This document shows positions 7,001 through 16,620 of a stretch of DNA of 34,413 nucleotides, piece after piece. Under the pieces are notes generated by a model. That model did not search any database and was not told the origin of the DNA. It worked only from the letters and a program-made list of their open reading frames with translations. Each line of letters opens with the position of its first letter. Within the stretch, counting starts at the first letter, position 1. Source of the stretch: CAZYMF01 sp964648215 (GTDB taxonomy: Bacteria > Desulfobacterota > Binatia > HRBIN30 > JACQVA1); contig CAZYMF010000032.1 of the NCBI GenBank assembly GCA_964648215.1, positions 1 to 34,413 of the forward strand, given 5' to 3'. The translations under genes were made by a program, and so were the position numbers.

Positions 7001-9561
7001 TTCGACGTGACGCCGTCGGACGCAGCCTCGGAGGCGCTCAGATCGATGCCCAAGCCGCCGTTCTCATAGATCGAGTTGCGCGAGATCAGGTTCTCCTGGG
7101 CGTCAGGCCCGATCACCAGGATCCCGTCCCGTTCGCTGAAAGCGATCACGTTTTCCTCGACGGTGTTGCCGTACCCCGCGATGGCCACGCCGTACGAGGC
7201 GTTCCCGAGAGCGTCCTGGCCGCCGACGTTCAGACCGACCAGGTTCTCGCGGAAGACGTTTGCGTAACCCTCGATGGTGGCGCCGATGCCGAAGAGCGGC
7301 GAGATATCCGGAACGGATGCGGAAATGACGTTGCCTTCGATCTCGTTGTCCGACGGCAGCCCGACCGGTTCGCCATCTTGCGTCTCGATCGCCAGACCGA
7401 GACCGAGGGCCCCATTTCCGAGCGCCGCGTACCCGGTCCGATCGGTGCCGATGAGGTTTCCGTGCACGCGGTTGCGCATCGATATGCCGGCAACGAGGAG
7501 GCCGCCGCCGATCCCGTTGCCGGAGATCACGTTCCGCCCGAAGACGGTCTCGGAGCCGATGTCGTTGTCCGAGGAGACTTGTACCCAGAGGCCGCAAAAG
7601 TTCGGCCGCGCCGCGGTGCCGGTCGGGTCGGTACCGAGGTAGTTGCCCTCGACGATGTTGCCGCCGAGCTCGTCGATATCGATGCCACAGTTCCCCGATC
7701 GTCCCCCGGGATCGAGAGCGCCGTTGACGATCATCCCCCGAACCAGGCTGCTGCCGCCGCCGATCCAGAGCCCGGCGCCGGCCGCGCTGCCGTCGATCTC
7801 GACGCGCGGGGTGAGCGAGCCGCCTTCGACTCCGGCGGTGCCGTCGATGGTCACGGGACCGGTGATGTGCGGCAGACTGTCCTGCGGCTGGATGCGCCCG
7901 ATGCCGGCGGCAAACGTAATCTCGTCCGCCCCCGGGCTGGCGTTGGCCTGCTCGATGGCCGCGCGCAGCGTGCAGACGTCGGTGAACAACCCCTCGGCGC
8001 GGCACTCGCCGTCCTGCAGGTCCTTGTCGCGCTGGTCGCCCGTGGAGTCGACCACGAAGGTCCGCAGCGGCACGGGGATCGACAGCGCCAGGGGATCGGG
8101 GGAGTCGCGGAGCACCACCAGCCCGTTGACGGCATGGGGGCTGAGCCGCATCGGCAGGATCGCGACCGGGGCCAGGTCGACGTCGAGCGAGACCGGCGCC
8201 GCCGCCTGCTGCGGCGCGACGGACGGCGGCAGCGCCTCGGGAGCGGAGGTCGTCGGCTGCAGATGCAGCTGATGAAGGACTTGAACCTGCCGGCCGCCGC
8301 CGTCAAAGGCGAGAAGATCGTCCTTCCCGAGGCTCGACACACGAGCGCGGACGAGGCGGCCCCGCATCGCGTCGGGCGCGCTCGACCGCGCGCTCCACGG
8401 CTCGAGGGCCGAAACCGCGATCGGCTTCCCCCACTCCAAGCTCGGCGGGGCGGCGTCGACCCGAGCGGAGCGGGCCGATCGGAATGCCGGCGAGAGAGCA
8501 CCAAACAGAGATGCCGGCGTCGGCGGCGCGCGGCGGCCCGATTTCCCTTCGTACCGCGCTGCCGCATGACGGCGATCATAGAGAACCTGTACAGAGCCGT
8601 CCGCCGTGAGAGCCGCCACCTCCTGGCGGGCGTCGCCGACGAAGTCCCCCACGGCGACCGACTCGACAGCGGCGCCGAGGGGATAGGAGCGGATCCCGTC
8701 TTCCGTCGCGCCGTTGTCGTTTACGAGGCGATCGCGCCCGTACACGATGCCGACGGCATCACCCGCGGCCACGGCGATGTCGCGAGGAGGCCCGTCGTCG
8801 AGCTGCCCCAGCGCGATCGCTGTCGCCGCCGCCGCCAGCGGAAGTCTCTCCGGCTCGGCGCGCACGGCCGAGTCTCGGCTCTGAAAGACGAGCAGCTCCG
8901 GACCGTCGGGTCCGCGTACTCCAACGACGAGGTCGGGAACCCCGTCGGCACGGTTGACCTCGCCGCTCGCGAGGGCCGTCACCGTCCCGGGCAGCGCGAC
9001 AGCCTCGGCGCTTCCAAGGCCGCCCCTGCCGTCGCCGCGCAGGAGATACAAAGTCTCACCACCGAGAGCGGCGGCGAGCACATCGGCATTCCCGTCTCCG
9101 TTGAAATCTCCGGCGGCGAGCAGATCGGCGGCGGCGGGCACCGAGACTTCGACGGGGCGCGCGAAGAAGACGTCGGACGCAAGCCCGGAAGCCGCCCGCC
9201 GGCGGGCGTCGGGCGTGTTCGGATAGATGGCGTCAGGGTTGCCGCGGTAAGCGGCAACGGCGCCGCCGTCGCCGGTGGCAAATCCGACGATCAGGTCGGG
9301 AATGCCGTCCGCATCGATGTCCGCCGACGCCAGGGTTCTGGGAGCTCTCGTGCCTGCTGCCGGGGCGCGGGCCGCGTGCCCGCGCAGCTCGCGGCCATCG
9401 CTCAGGTTGACCCAGGGACTACCCCGCCCTCGGGCGCGGACGGCCACGCGGGTCTCGTCGAAATCATCGACCGGTCCCAGGGGAGCGGTGGCCGCAATTG
9501 CTCCAGCAGCCGCGGCAACGGCAACGGATGCGAGCGCAGCACGAAGTCCCAGGGTCAACAA
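4063..9561 (-). CDS. Giant exported mosaic surface protein: FG-GAP, beta-helix, Thr-Pro linker, EF-hands, Cys-rich repeats
   Basis: About 1,832 residues. I place the start at the TTG at 9561, which has GGAGGGGAG just upstream and gives a clean signal peptide (LLTLGLRAALASVAVAAAAG). The frame is also open to a GTG at 9678, which would add 39 arginine-rich residues. In order it carries FG-GAP/VCBS-like repeats with DxDxDGxxD loops (nt ~9340-8700), a CSLREA-like segment (CTLRAAIEQANA, near 7960) and a right-handed beta-helix region (~7900-7000). A long unassigned region follows (~6900-5200), then a Thr-Pro/Arg linker (~5185-4958), an IPT/TIG-like domain (~4950-4690) and a dockerin-like EF-hand pair (DCNDSGDVTEGE and DRDSNGWVNAAE, ~4640-4465). 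It ends in two ~50-residue Cys-rich repeats. The architecture indicates a secreted or cell-surface adhesive, carbohydrate-binding or structural protein. No catalytic motif is visible. Confidence 0.88.
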   Translation of the reverse strand: MLTLGLRAALASVAVAAAAGAIAATAPLGPVDDFDETRVAVRARGRGSPWVNLSDGRELRGHAARAPAAGTRAPRTLASADIDADGIPDLIVGFATGDGGAVAAYRGNPDAIYPNTPDARRRAASGLASDVFFARPVEVSVPAAADLLAAGDFNGDGNADVLAAALGGETLYLLRGDGRGGLGSAEAVALPGTVTALASGEVNRADGVPDLVVGVRGPDGPELLVFQSRDSAVRAEPERLPLAAAATAIALGQLDDGPPRDIAVAAGDAVGIVYGRDRLVNDNGATEDGIRSYPLGAAVESVAVGDFVGDARQEVAALTADGSVQVLYDRRHAAARYEGKSGRRAPPTPASLFGALSPAFRSARSARVDAAPPSLEWGKPIAVSALEPWSARSSAPDAMRGRLVRARVSSLGKDDLLAFDGGGRQVQVLHQLHLQPTTSAPEALPPSVAPQQAAAPVSLDVDLAPVAILPMRLSPHAVNGLVVLRDSPDPLALSIPVPLRTFVVDSTGDQRDKDLQDGECRAEGLFTDVCTLRAAIEQANASPGADEITFAAGIGRIQPQDSLPHITGPVTIDGTAGVEGGSLTPRVEIDGSAAGAGLWIGGGSSLVRGMIVNGALDPGGRSGNCGIDIDELGGNIVEGNYLGTDPTGTAARPNFCGLWVQVSSDNDIGSETVFGRNVISGNGIGGGLLVAGISMRNRVHGNLIGTDRTGYAALGNGALGLGLAIETQDGEPVGLPSDNEIEGNVISASVPDISPLFGIGATIEGYANVFRENLVGLNVGGQDALGNASYGVAIAGYGNTVEENVIAFSERDGILVIGPDAQENLISRNSIYENGGLGIDLSASEAASDGVTSNDAGDGDHGANELQNFPVLSLVDGGTSLRGALDSTPNTTFRVEFFSNRECDASGYGEGETYLDALSVTTDNQGHVEFDAPFEPPAEGAVTATATDPLDNTSELSACAKLSDLRLSPRLIIGKGFCEDQPRPIELIDAATKQDITLEPDVTYDWVKDPLETTVLNAALKRAVEYLNQKAETEIPEINVATINVQQGKVYFAAGQEGIGVNVLQASRGGKKSNLAFVISGIRFVTAKSLDVEPLSLGNTVVDTLAAAIGKDMPDSLMILFTGGPFCNGTWGPVLTDFIGTTGYAQVKGLKFDLFGGLISEVDFVDGIQKAIGLIGAKAGPWGKLAAILGRAAVPVVTSQLLDFEVSSRAAQSSEKQGTRVTEDDVISVTDEFSIYAPFFKGFVQAKSPGLSVVQATFDMTDYCLGKASDGFMVWVAPQLDRVQVHNEMGKHENPADLYVGGSRALHAVAMLNVFRGGTQPLTFSFDVPDDPSTLGELVEKFLPNLGATYPSGATLTDGFYVDGDVYSRLGFTVNPIDKTFTISDLQMQVPIPNRQYVTTWQASQPLPPTPPVVTVGESTGMVTGVSTGNGQVRIDVCLPFVTGAGSDPATFNLVRVLGGSSPTPTRTFTAGPPPTATSTPTVTATTGGAPTLTPTRTRSRTPTFTPSRTVTPTRTRTRTPTSTRTATPTPTATPVRPIVERLEPDHARQGTMSLELTILGANFEPGAAVSFQPSAGISLIPPAPPDYGYVGPTELRQSIDIAAGAVVGVREVFVTNPDGFSGGIRPYDEFAVTIADPGPCAADCNDSGDVTEGELAVGVALLFQRDAMAECPQLDRDSNGWVNAAELVEAVKAAAQGCPAATPTPTPPAGGNCCEEHLTTGCEVAACEDCVCTVDFYCCEVEWDDICVEGAQQDCVPECGCGPPGPTRTPTPTPISASDCCISRGDAGCDTIACEDCVCTLDAVCCLFEWDEVCVEEASIDCVASCSCRLP
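4072..4431 (-). repeat. Two tandem ~50-residue cysteine-rich repeats
   Basis: At the C-terminus of the giant protein, two copies (about 4431-4280 and 4224-4072) share the pattern CC-x(6)-GC-x(3,4)-ACEDCVCT-x(4)-CC-x(3)-WD-x(2)-C-x(9)-C-x(3)-C-x-C. They are joined by a Thr-Pro linker. The spacing suggests disulfide-knotted extracellular modules. I do not assign a named domain. Confidence 0.85.
4958..5185 (-). repeat. Thr-Pro/Arg low-complexity linker repeat
   Basis: The DNA encodes tandem Thr-Pro units alternating with Arg-Thr (TPTRTRTRTPTS, TPTPTATP). On the plus strand it reads as repeated GTCGGCGT/GTGCGCGTC blocks. Such linkers separate modules in large extracellular proteins and may be O-glycosylated. 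The repeats are prone to slippage and misassembly. Confidence 0.85.
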
Positions 9562-9727
9562 CGAGCTCCCCTCCCACTCGAGACGACGTCTACGGCCGAC
9601 ACGGTCTGTGCCTGGGCGCCGTCGAGGGGGAGATTGTATTGCGGCAATCGTGCCATTTGCAGCGCTGCGCTGCCGCACACCTCATCTGCGAGGGCGGCTC
9701 AGGCTTTCGCAGCAAAGGCAAAAGAGA

Positions 9728-10492
9728 TCAGGGAACTCCAGGCCACCGTCGCGGAAACGCGAACAGCGCACCCTGCGTGGCGGGCGTGATAGAGGCGGCC
9801 TGGGCCAGGGTGAAGTACACCCCGCGGCCTCCTCCGCTCTGACGACGATGCTCTCTGGCGTGTTCTTCTGACCAGAAGAATACGGAGCGTCGTCAGAAGG
9901 CGTGAATGATGCTCGGGTCCTTCAGCCGCTCGAAGTCCACCATGGGGACGAAGACCAGCGGCTCGGCCTCTTCCGCGACACGATGACGCAGCTCACTGTC
10001 GATCTCGATGTGCAGCGGACGGGCGCAGTGGGCGCACTCGGTTGCGAAGCTGGCGGTGATCGGCTCGTTTCTCAGGTGCCCTTGCACGAAGGGCATGGCG
10101 AAGGCGTCGATCGCTCAAGGCGAATAGGCTTCCTCGCCGGTGCTGAGTCGGGCGCGGTGCGGCGTCTCGTCCACCGTCACCGGGTAGGCCCAGGTCACGG
10201 CGCCGTCTTCGTTGCGGAAGAGGAAGGTGAGGTGCCTTTCCAGCTCGTCGAGAATGGGCACGACCTGCGGCAGCGCCAGATCGAGGGCGGCGGCAATCGA
10301 CTCCGGCCGCAGAGGCGCGCCGGTGCGGGACAGCTCGGTGACGGCGTAGTCGCGCACGCGGTGATGGTCCGCGGACATGAAGCCGAGGCCGGCGCGGCTC
10401 TTCCGCGCGCCTGCGTTCACTGCCCGCTGCCATAGCGGGCGCGGGACCGGAATCATGAAGCGCCCGAGGCCGAGCAATACTCGATCTTTCAT
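9728..10492 (-). CDS. MerB (alkylmercury lyase)-like selenoprotein with two in-frame TGA (Sec) codons
   Basis: Read with TGA as selenocysteine, the gene gives 254 residues from the ATG at 10492 (Shine-Dalgarno GAGGGAAG) to TGA at 9730-9728. Codon 126 (10117-10115) and codon 200 (9895-9893) are in-frame TGA. The first lies in AYSP-U-AIDAF, which aligns with MerB LYAWCALDTL: U126 is the catalytic Cys96 and D129 the catalytic Asp99, at identical spacing. The second lies in HAF-U-RRSVFFWSEEHARE, aligning with MerB SFCCHVHFFAS: U200 is Cys159. C153 in ATECAHC matches MerB Cys117. Residues 45-120 resemble the MerB N-terminal winged-helix-like domain. MerB protonolyses carbon-mercury bonds with a Cys/Asp/Cys triad; here the more nucleophilic selenols would replace both thiols. 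The true substrate is unknown. The frame continues with protein-like sequence for 54 codons after the second TGA. No selA, selB, selC or selD gene lies in the window. Confidence 0.87.
9838..9897 (-). promoter_or_regulatory. Putative bacterial SECIS element 2, enclosing second in-frame TGA
   Basis: In the mRNA sense, 12 nt after the TGA (9895-9893) there is TTCTTCTGGTCAGAAGAA (9880-9863): arms TTCTTCTG and CAGAAGAA are exact complements, leaving an apical UGGUCA-type loop. The GGUC of the loop begins about 19 nt from the TGA, close to the 18 nt and GGUCU loop of the E. coli fdhF SECIS. Outer arms TCTGACGAC and GTCGTCAGA (9897-9889 and 9846-9838), plus GCTC/GAGC, extend the stem so that the TGA sits at its base. 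There is no U-tract, which argues against a terminator. Confidence 0.75.
10077..10117 (-). promoter_or_regulatory. Putative bacterial SECIS element 1, after first in-frame TGA
   Basis: In the mRNA sense the TGA at 10117-10115 is followed after 19 nt by a perfect 7-bp stem, TGCCCTT paired with AAGGGCA (10095-10077), closing a CGUGC loop that contains GU. The loop starts 26 nt after the TGA, within the 16-37 nt window known for bacterial SECIS loops. This supports Sec insertion by SelB at this codon. The lower stem is weak. Confidence 0.65.
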
Positions 10493-10553
10493 CGCTTCCC
10501 TCTTCTACGAGTCGGAGGCATCCTGCGGCCGATCGACCCTGATCTTCGACCAT

Positions 10554-10653
10554 NNNNNNNNNNNNNNNNNNNNNNNNNNNNNNNNNNNNNNNNNNNNNNN
10601 NNNNNNNNNNNNNNNNNNNNNNNNNNNNNNNNNNNNNNNNNNNNNNNNNNNNN
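10554..10653. other. Scaffold gap (100 N)
   Basis: Exactly 100 Ns. Only 61 nt upstream of the MerB-like start remain before it, so the promoter and any upstream partner gene of that selenoprotein are not visible. Confidence 0.98.
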
Positions 10654-11289
10654 CGTCGCCGCCGGAGTCGGTGACTCACCCATCTCGGCGAGCAGTTGCA
10701 GCGCCTCGGCGCGCTCGTGCCGCTGCGGATCGATCCGGGCGAGAATGTCGCGCGCTTCCGCCGCCGCGGCGTCGCGTCGCGACTGGGCGAGGAGAGCCTG
10801 CACCAGCAGGATGCGGGCGCGCCAGAAGGTGGGATCGTGGACGAGAGAACGTCGCAGGTACCTCTCCGCCTCCGCGGCATCCCCGCCGAGCAACGACGGC
10901 AACCGCAGCAGCATCTCGCCCTTCGCCGCCAGCGCCTCGCTGTGGGTCGGATCGAGCTCGATGGTTCGGTCGAGCTCGCGCTTGAGCCGGGGCAATCCCA
11001 GCATCTGGCCCAGCGGGCCGCGCCGCTCCGTCAGGCGGCCGAGGCTGCAGAAGAGCGCGTAGTGCGCGTTGGCGTTCGTGTCGTCGAGGCGCAGCGCCCG
11101 CTCGGCGTCGGTCACGGCGGCTTGATACGCCTCGCGCTGGCGCGCCGGATCCTTCTGCGCATCGCCGCGCTCGAGGGCGGCAAGCGACTGCGCGACGAGG
11201 GTACGCGCATCGGCGCCCGCGGCGATGCGCGCGAGGCAGAGGATCGCGGCGCTCAGGATGACGACTGCGAATTTGATCTTCGGCGACAC
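10654..11289 (-). CDS. Exported TPR-repeat protein (C-terminus lost in gap)
   Basis: 212 residues are visible. The start is taken as the GTG at 11289, giving SPKIKFAVVILSAAILCLARIAAGA, a good signal peptide, although no clear Shine-Dalgarno precedes it. The remainder is helical and alanine/leucine-rich with tetratricopeptide-like spacing, for example LDDTNANAHYALFCSLGRL, ELDPTHSEALAAKGEMLLRL and HDPTFWRARILLVQALLA. TPR proteins are scaffolds for periplasmic protein complexes; no partner can be named. The reading frame runs into the N gap and has no stop. Confidence 0.75.
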
Positions 11290-11411
11290 GTCGGCGCGGC
11301 GCGTTTCGGCACAGGGTGCGGGAGAATGGACGGGGCCATCGCCACGCAGCCTTAGCAGAGGTTCGGCGACGGCGCGACGTCCGGTCGCGTGGTGAACATG
11401 GCGGTTTTCGG

Positions 11412-14303
<2,892 letters not shown>

Positions 14304-14518
14304 CGGCAAACGATCCGGCCTCGGACAACGGGCGTGCACGCCCCTGGAGCCTGGTCCCAGCTACCTGTCAATGCAGTCGACATGCCCCCGGAACGACGGC
14401 CCGTTCCAGACTTGCGGCAGAGAGCGGGGGCAAGGCCAGGAGGCATTCCCGTATCGGATTCGCAAAAGTGACCGGGGCGCAACGCCGGCCCAGCGACCGC
14501 GACGGCCGCGCGCGGGCC

Positions 14519-14563
14519 GATCCTTATGAATTGCCACGACCCAGCGGGCCACCTATAAGGATC
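14519..14563 (+). promoter_or_regulatory. Inverted repeat overlapping the yjbQ ribosome binding site
   Basis: GATCCTTAT (14519-14527) and ATAAGGATC (14555-14563) are perfect 9-nt inverted repeats 27 nt apart. The right arm contains the AAGGA Shine-Dalgarno, three nt before the yjbQ ATG. In RNA the pairing would hide the ribosome site (a thermometer or switch-like control); in DNA it could be an operator. No known riboswitch consensus is recognised. Confidence 0.45.
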
Positions 14564-14565
14564 CC

Positions 14566-14988
14566 ATGCGCAGTTTCAGGAAAGCTCTTTCCTTGCAGGT
14601 CAAGGGCCGCATGGCCTTCGTCAACATCACGCCGCAGGTGGAGGCGGCTCTGCGGGAGAGCAGGATCCAGGAAGGGCTGTGCCTGGTGAACTCCATGCAC
14701 ATCACCTCCAGCGTCTTCATCAACGACGACGAGCCCGGCCTGCACGAGGACTACGCCCGCTGGCTCGAGCAGCTCGCCCCCTACGATCCCAGCCCCGAGC
14801 GCTACCACCACAACCGCACCGGCGAGGACAACGGCGACGCCCACCACAAGCGCCAGGTGATGGGCCGCGAGGTGGTCGTGGCGGTCACCGGCGGCAACCT
14901 CGACTTCGGCCCGTGGGAGCAGATCTTCTACGGCGAGTTCGACGGCAACCGCACCAAGCGCGTGCTGATCAAGATCGTCGGGGAATGA
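14566..14988 (+). CDS. yjbQ: YjbQ/UPF0047 family protein (secondary thiamine-phosphate synthase type)
   Basis: The 140-residue protein matches the whole UPF0047 family length. It has the NITPQVEAAL segment, SMHITSSVFINDDEPGLHEDYARWL, the metal-site-like HHNRTGEDNGDAHHKRQVMG block with clustered histidines, and a GNLDFGPWEQIFYGEFDG end. E. coli YjbQ has weak thiamine phosphate synthase activity, and the true cellular role of the family is not settled. The Shine-Dalgarno AAGGA is directly upstream and lies in an inverted repeat. Confidence 0.92.
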   Translation: MRSFRKALSLQVKGRMAFVNITPQVEAALRESRIQEGLCLVNSMHITSSVFINDDEPGLHEDYARWLEQLAPYDPSPERYHHNRTGEDNGDAHHKRQVMGREVVVAVTGGNLDFGPWEQIFYGEFDGNRTKRVLIKIVGE

Positions 14989-14999
14989 GACGGGAATGA

Positions 15000-15098
15000 G
15001 TCGGAGAGGTCAAAGGTTAAAGGTCAAAGGGTGAAGAGCGCTATCGCGATCCACGATCTCCGACTTTACCCTTTTACCTTTCACCTTTTACCTCTTCC
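15000..15098. repeat. Heptamer-periodic inverted repeat element
   Basis: The left arm (15005-15036) repeats GTCAAAG/GTTAAAG every 7 nt. The right arm (15064-15098) is its near complement, repeating TTTTACC/TTTCACC. GTCGGAGA (15000-15007) and TCTCCGAC (15057-15064) form an additional exact 8-nt inverted pair. The element fills the gap between yjbQ and the symporter gene and could act as an RNA hairpin or terminator. Confidence 0.75.
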
Positions 15099-15106
15099 TT
15101 GAGACC

Positions 15107-16489
15107 ATGCCGTCGCCTGCGCTCCCGCCCAACGACGTGGCGACGCCGCCGCGTACGCCCATGGCACGGGTGCCGTGGCGGGTGACCGCCATCTACAGCC
15201 TGCCCACCCTCGGCGTCGGCTTCATGTTCTTTCTCGTCACCATCTACCTGATGAAGTTCTCCACCGACGTGCTGCTGATCCCGCCCGCGGCGATGGGCTT
15301 GATCTTCGGCGTGGCCCGCATCTGGGACGCGATCTCGGACCCGATCGCCGGCTACCTGAGCGACCGCACGCACACCCGGCTCGGACGCCGGCGACCGTGG
15401 CTGCTCGCCAGCATGGTGCCCATCGGAGCTTTCTTTCTCATGGTGTGGGCACCGCCGGCGACGCTCGCCGGGCCGTGGCTGGTGGCGTGGATGGCCGTCG
15501 CCGTCTTCGGCTTCTACTCCGCCACCACCATCCTCATCGTACCGCACGTCTCGCTGGGCGCGGAGCTGACCTCGAACTACCACGATCGCACCCGCGTGTT
15601 CGCCGTCCGCCAGGTGGCCTGGAACCTGGGCGCGTTCCTCTCCCTGGCGGCGATGTTCCTGCTGATCCGCTCGCGGGCGCCGCGAGACACGGCGGTCTGG
15701 GTCGGCGTCGTGGCGGCACTGGTCACCGCGGCATTGATCCTGTACGCGACCGCGCGGCTGCGCGAGCGCGACGAGTTCCAGGGCCGCGGCGGCGCCAACC
15801 CGTACGCCGCCTTCGCCGACGTGTGGCGTAACCCGCACGCGCGGCTGCTGCTCAGTGTCTTCCTCATCGAGAGCATCGGCGGCGCCACCATCGGCATTCT
15901 CACGCCCTACGTGGCGCAGTACATCGTCGGCACGCCGCAGCTCACCACGGTCTACATCGGCCTGTACATGATCTTTGCCACCGCCTCGGTGCCGCTGTGG
16001 GTCCCCCTGTCGCGCACTTTTGGAAAGAAGCGCCTGTGGCTGTTCTCGATGATCCTCACCGGGCTCGGCTTCGGCGGCATGTTCTTCCTGCGCCAGGGGG
16101 ACGTCTGGCCGATCAGCATTCTCGCCGTGCTGCTCGGCGTCGCGGCCGGCTGCGGCAACATCATGGCCCCCTCGATCCAGGCCGACATCATCGACTTCGA
16201 CGAGTACCGCACCGGCCAGCGCAAGGAAGGCGCCTACTTCGCCGCCTGGAACTTCGTCTTCAAGGGCGCCACCGGCATCACCCTGGTGCTGACCGGCTTC
16301 GTGCTGCAGCTCTCCGGCTTCGCCCCCAACGTCGAGCAGACCGAAGGCGCCCAGCTGGCGCTGCGCGTTCTGTACGCGATCTTTCCCCTCGTCTGCTACG
16401 GCGCCGGCGCCGTGATCTTCTGGCGCTTCCGCCTGAACGAGCACGAGTACGACGAGATCCGCGCCGCCCTGGACGGCAGAGCCGGCTGA
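15107..16489 (+). CDS. MFS transporter, GPH-type (MelB-like) sugar/cation symporter
   Basis: 460 residues with about 12 hydrophobic helices. RIWDAISDPIAGYLSDRTHT followed by RLGRRRPWLLAS is the hallmark of the glycoside-pentoside-hexuronide family (MelB, XynB, LacS): the helix-II aspartates bind the coupling cation, and the RxGRRRPW loop follows. A second family-like segment, IIDFDEYRTGQRKEGAYFAAWNF, is in the C-terminal half. The family imports sugars or glycosides with Na+ or H+; many environmental members have unknown substrates. No sugar-catabolic gene is adjacent. Confidence 0.88.
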   Translation: MPSPALPPNDVATPPRTPMARVPWRVTAIYSLPTLGVGFMFFLVTIYLMKFSTDVLLIPPAAMGLIFGVARIWDAISDPIAGYLSDRTHTRLGRRRPWLLASMVPIGAFFLMVWAPPATLAGPWLVAWMAVAVFGFYSATTILIVPHVSLGAELTSNYHDRTRVFAVRQVAWNLGAFLSLAAMFLLIRSRAPRDTAVWVGVVAALVTAALILYATARLRERDEFQGRGGANPYAAFADVWRNPHARLLLSVFLIESIGGATIGILTPYVAQYIVGTPQLTTVYIGLYMIFATASVPLWVPLSRTFGKKRLWLFSMILTGLGFGGMFFLRQGDVWPISILAVLLGVAAGCGNIMAPSIQADIIDFDEYRTGQRKEGAYFAAWNFVFKGATGITLVLTGFVLQLSGFAPNVEQTEGAQLALRVLYAIFPLVCYGAGAVIFWRFRLNEHEYDEIRAALDGRAG

Positions 16490-16495
16490 GGATGG

Positions 16496-16603
16496 AGTCG
16501 ATGGTCGACAGTCGAAAGTCGAAGAGTTATCGTTGTTCCGGCTTTCGACCGTTCGACTATCGACTATTGACTATCGACTATTGATTTTTGACTCTTGACT
16601 GAC
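16496..16603. repeat. Heptamer-periodic inverted repeat element
   Basis: The left arm (16496-16525) has AGTCGAN units every 7 nt. The right arm (16552-16603) has seven TCGACTA/TTGACTA/TTGACTC units, the complementary register. It lies between the symporter and the LLM gene, just upstream of the latter's Shine-Dalgarno. The same TCGACTN unit recurs at 23575. Confidence 0.8.
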
Positions 16604-16620
16604 TTTCCCCGGAGGGAACC

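Noticed and set aside
6979..9789. A 936-codon open frame on the plus strand
   Set aside because: It is antisense to the giant surface protein and has no domain motifs; mirror frame of GC-rich coding DNA.
9838..9897. The strong hairpin as a Rho-independent terminator
   Set aside because: No U-tract follows on either strand, and the reading frame continues through it with MerB-like residues.
9728..10492. MerB-like locus as a pseudogene with two nonsense mutations, or as two separate small genes
   Set aside because: Both TGAs fall exactly at the catalytic cysteine columns, the frame never shifts, similarity continues after each TGA, and each is followed by a SECIS-like hairpin. Random decay would not choose those two codons.
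9728..10492. TGA reassigned to Trp or Gly in this genome
   Set aside because: Many other genes here end in TGA at their expected family length (symporter, ligase, giant protein) and use TGG for Trp.
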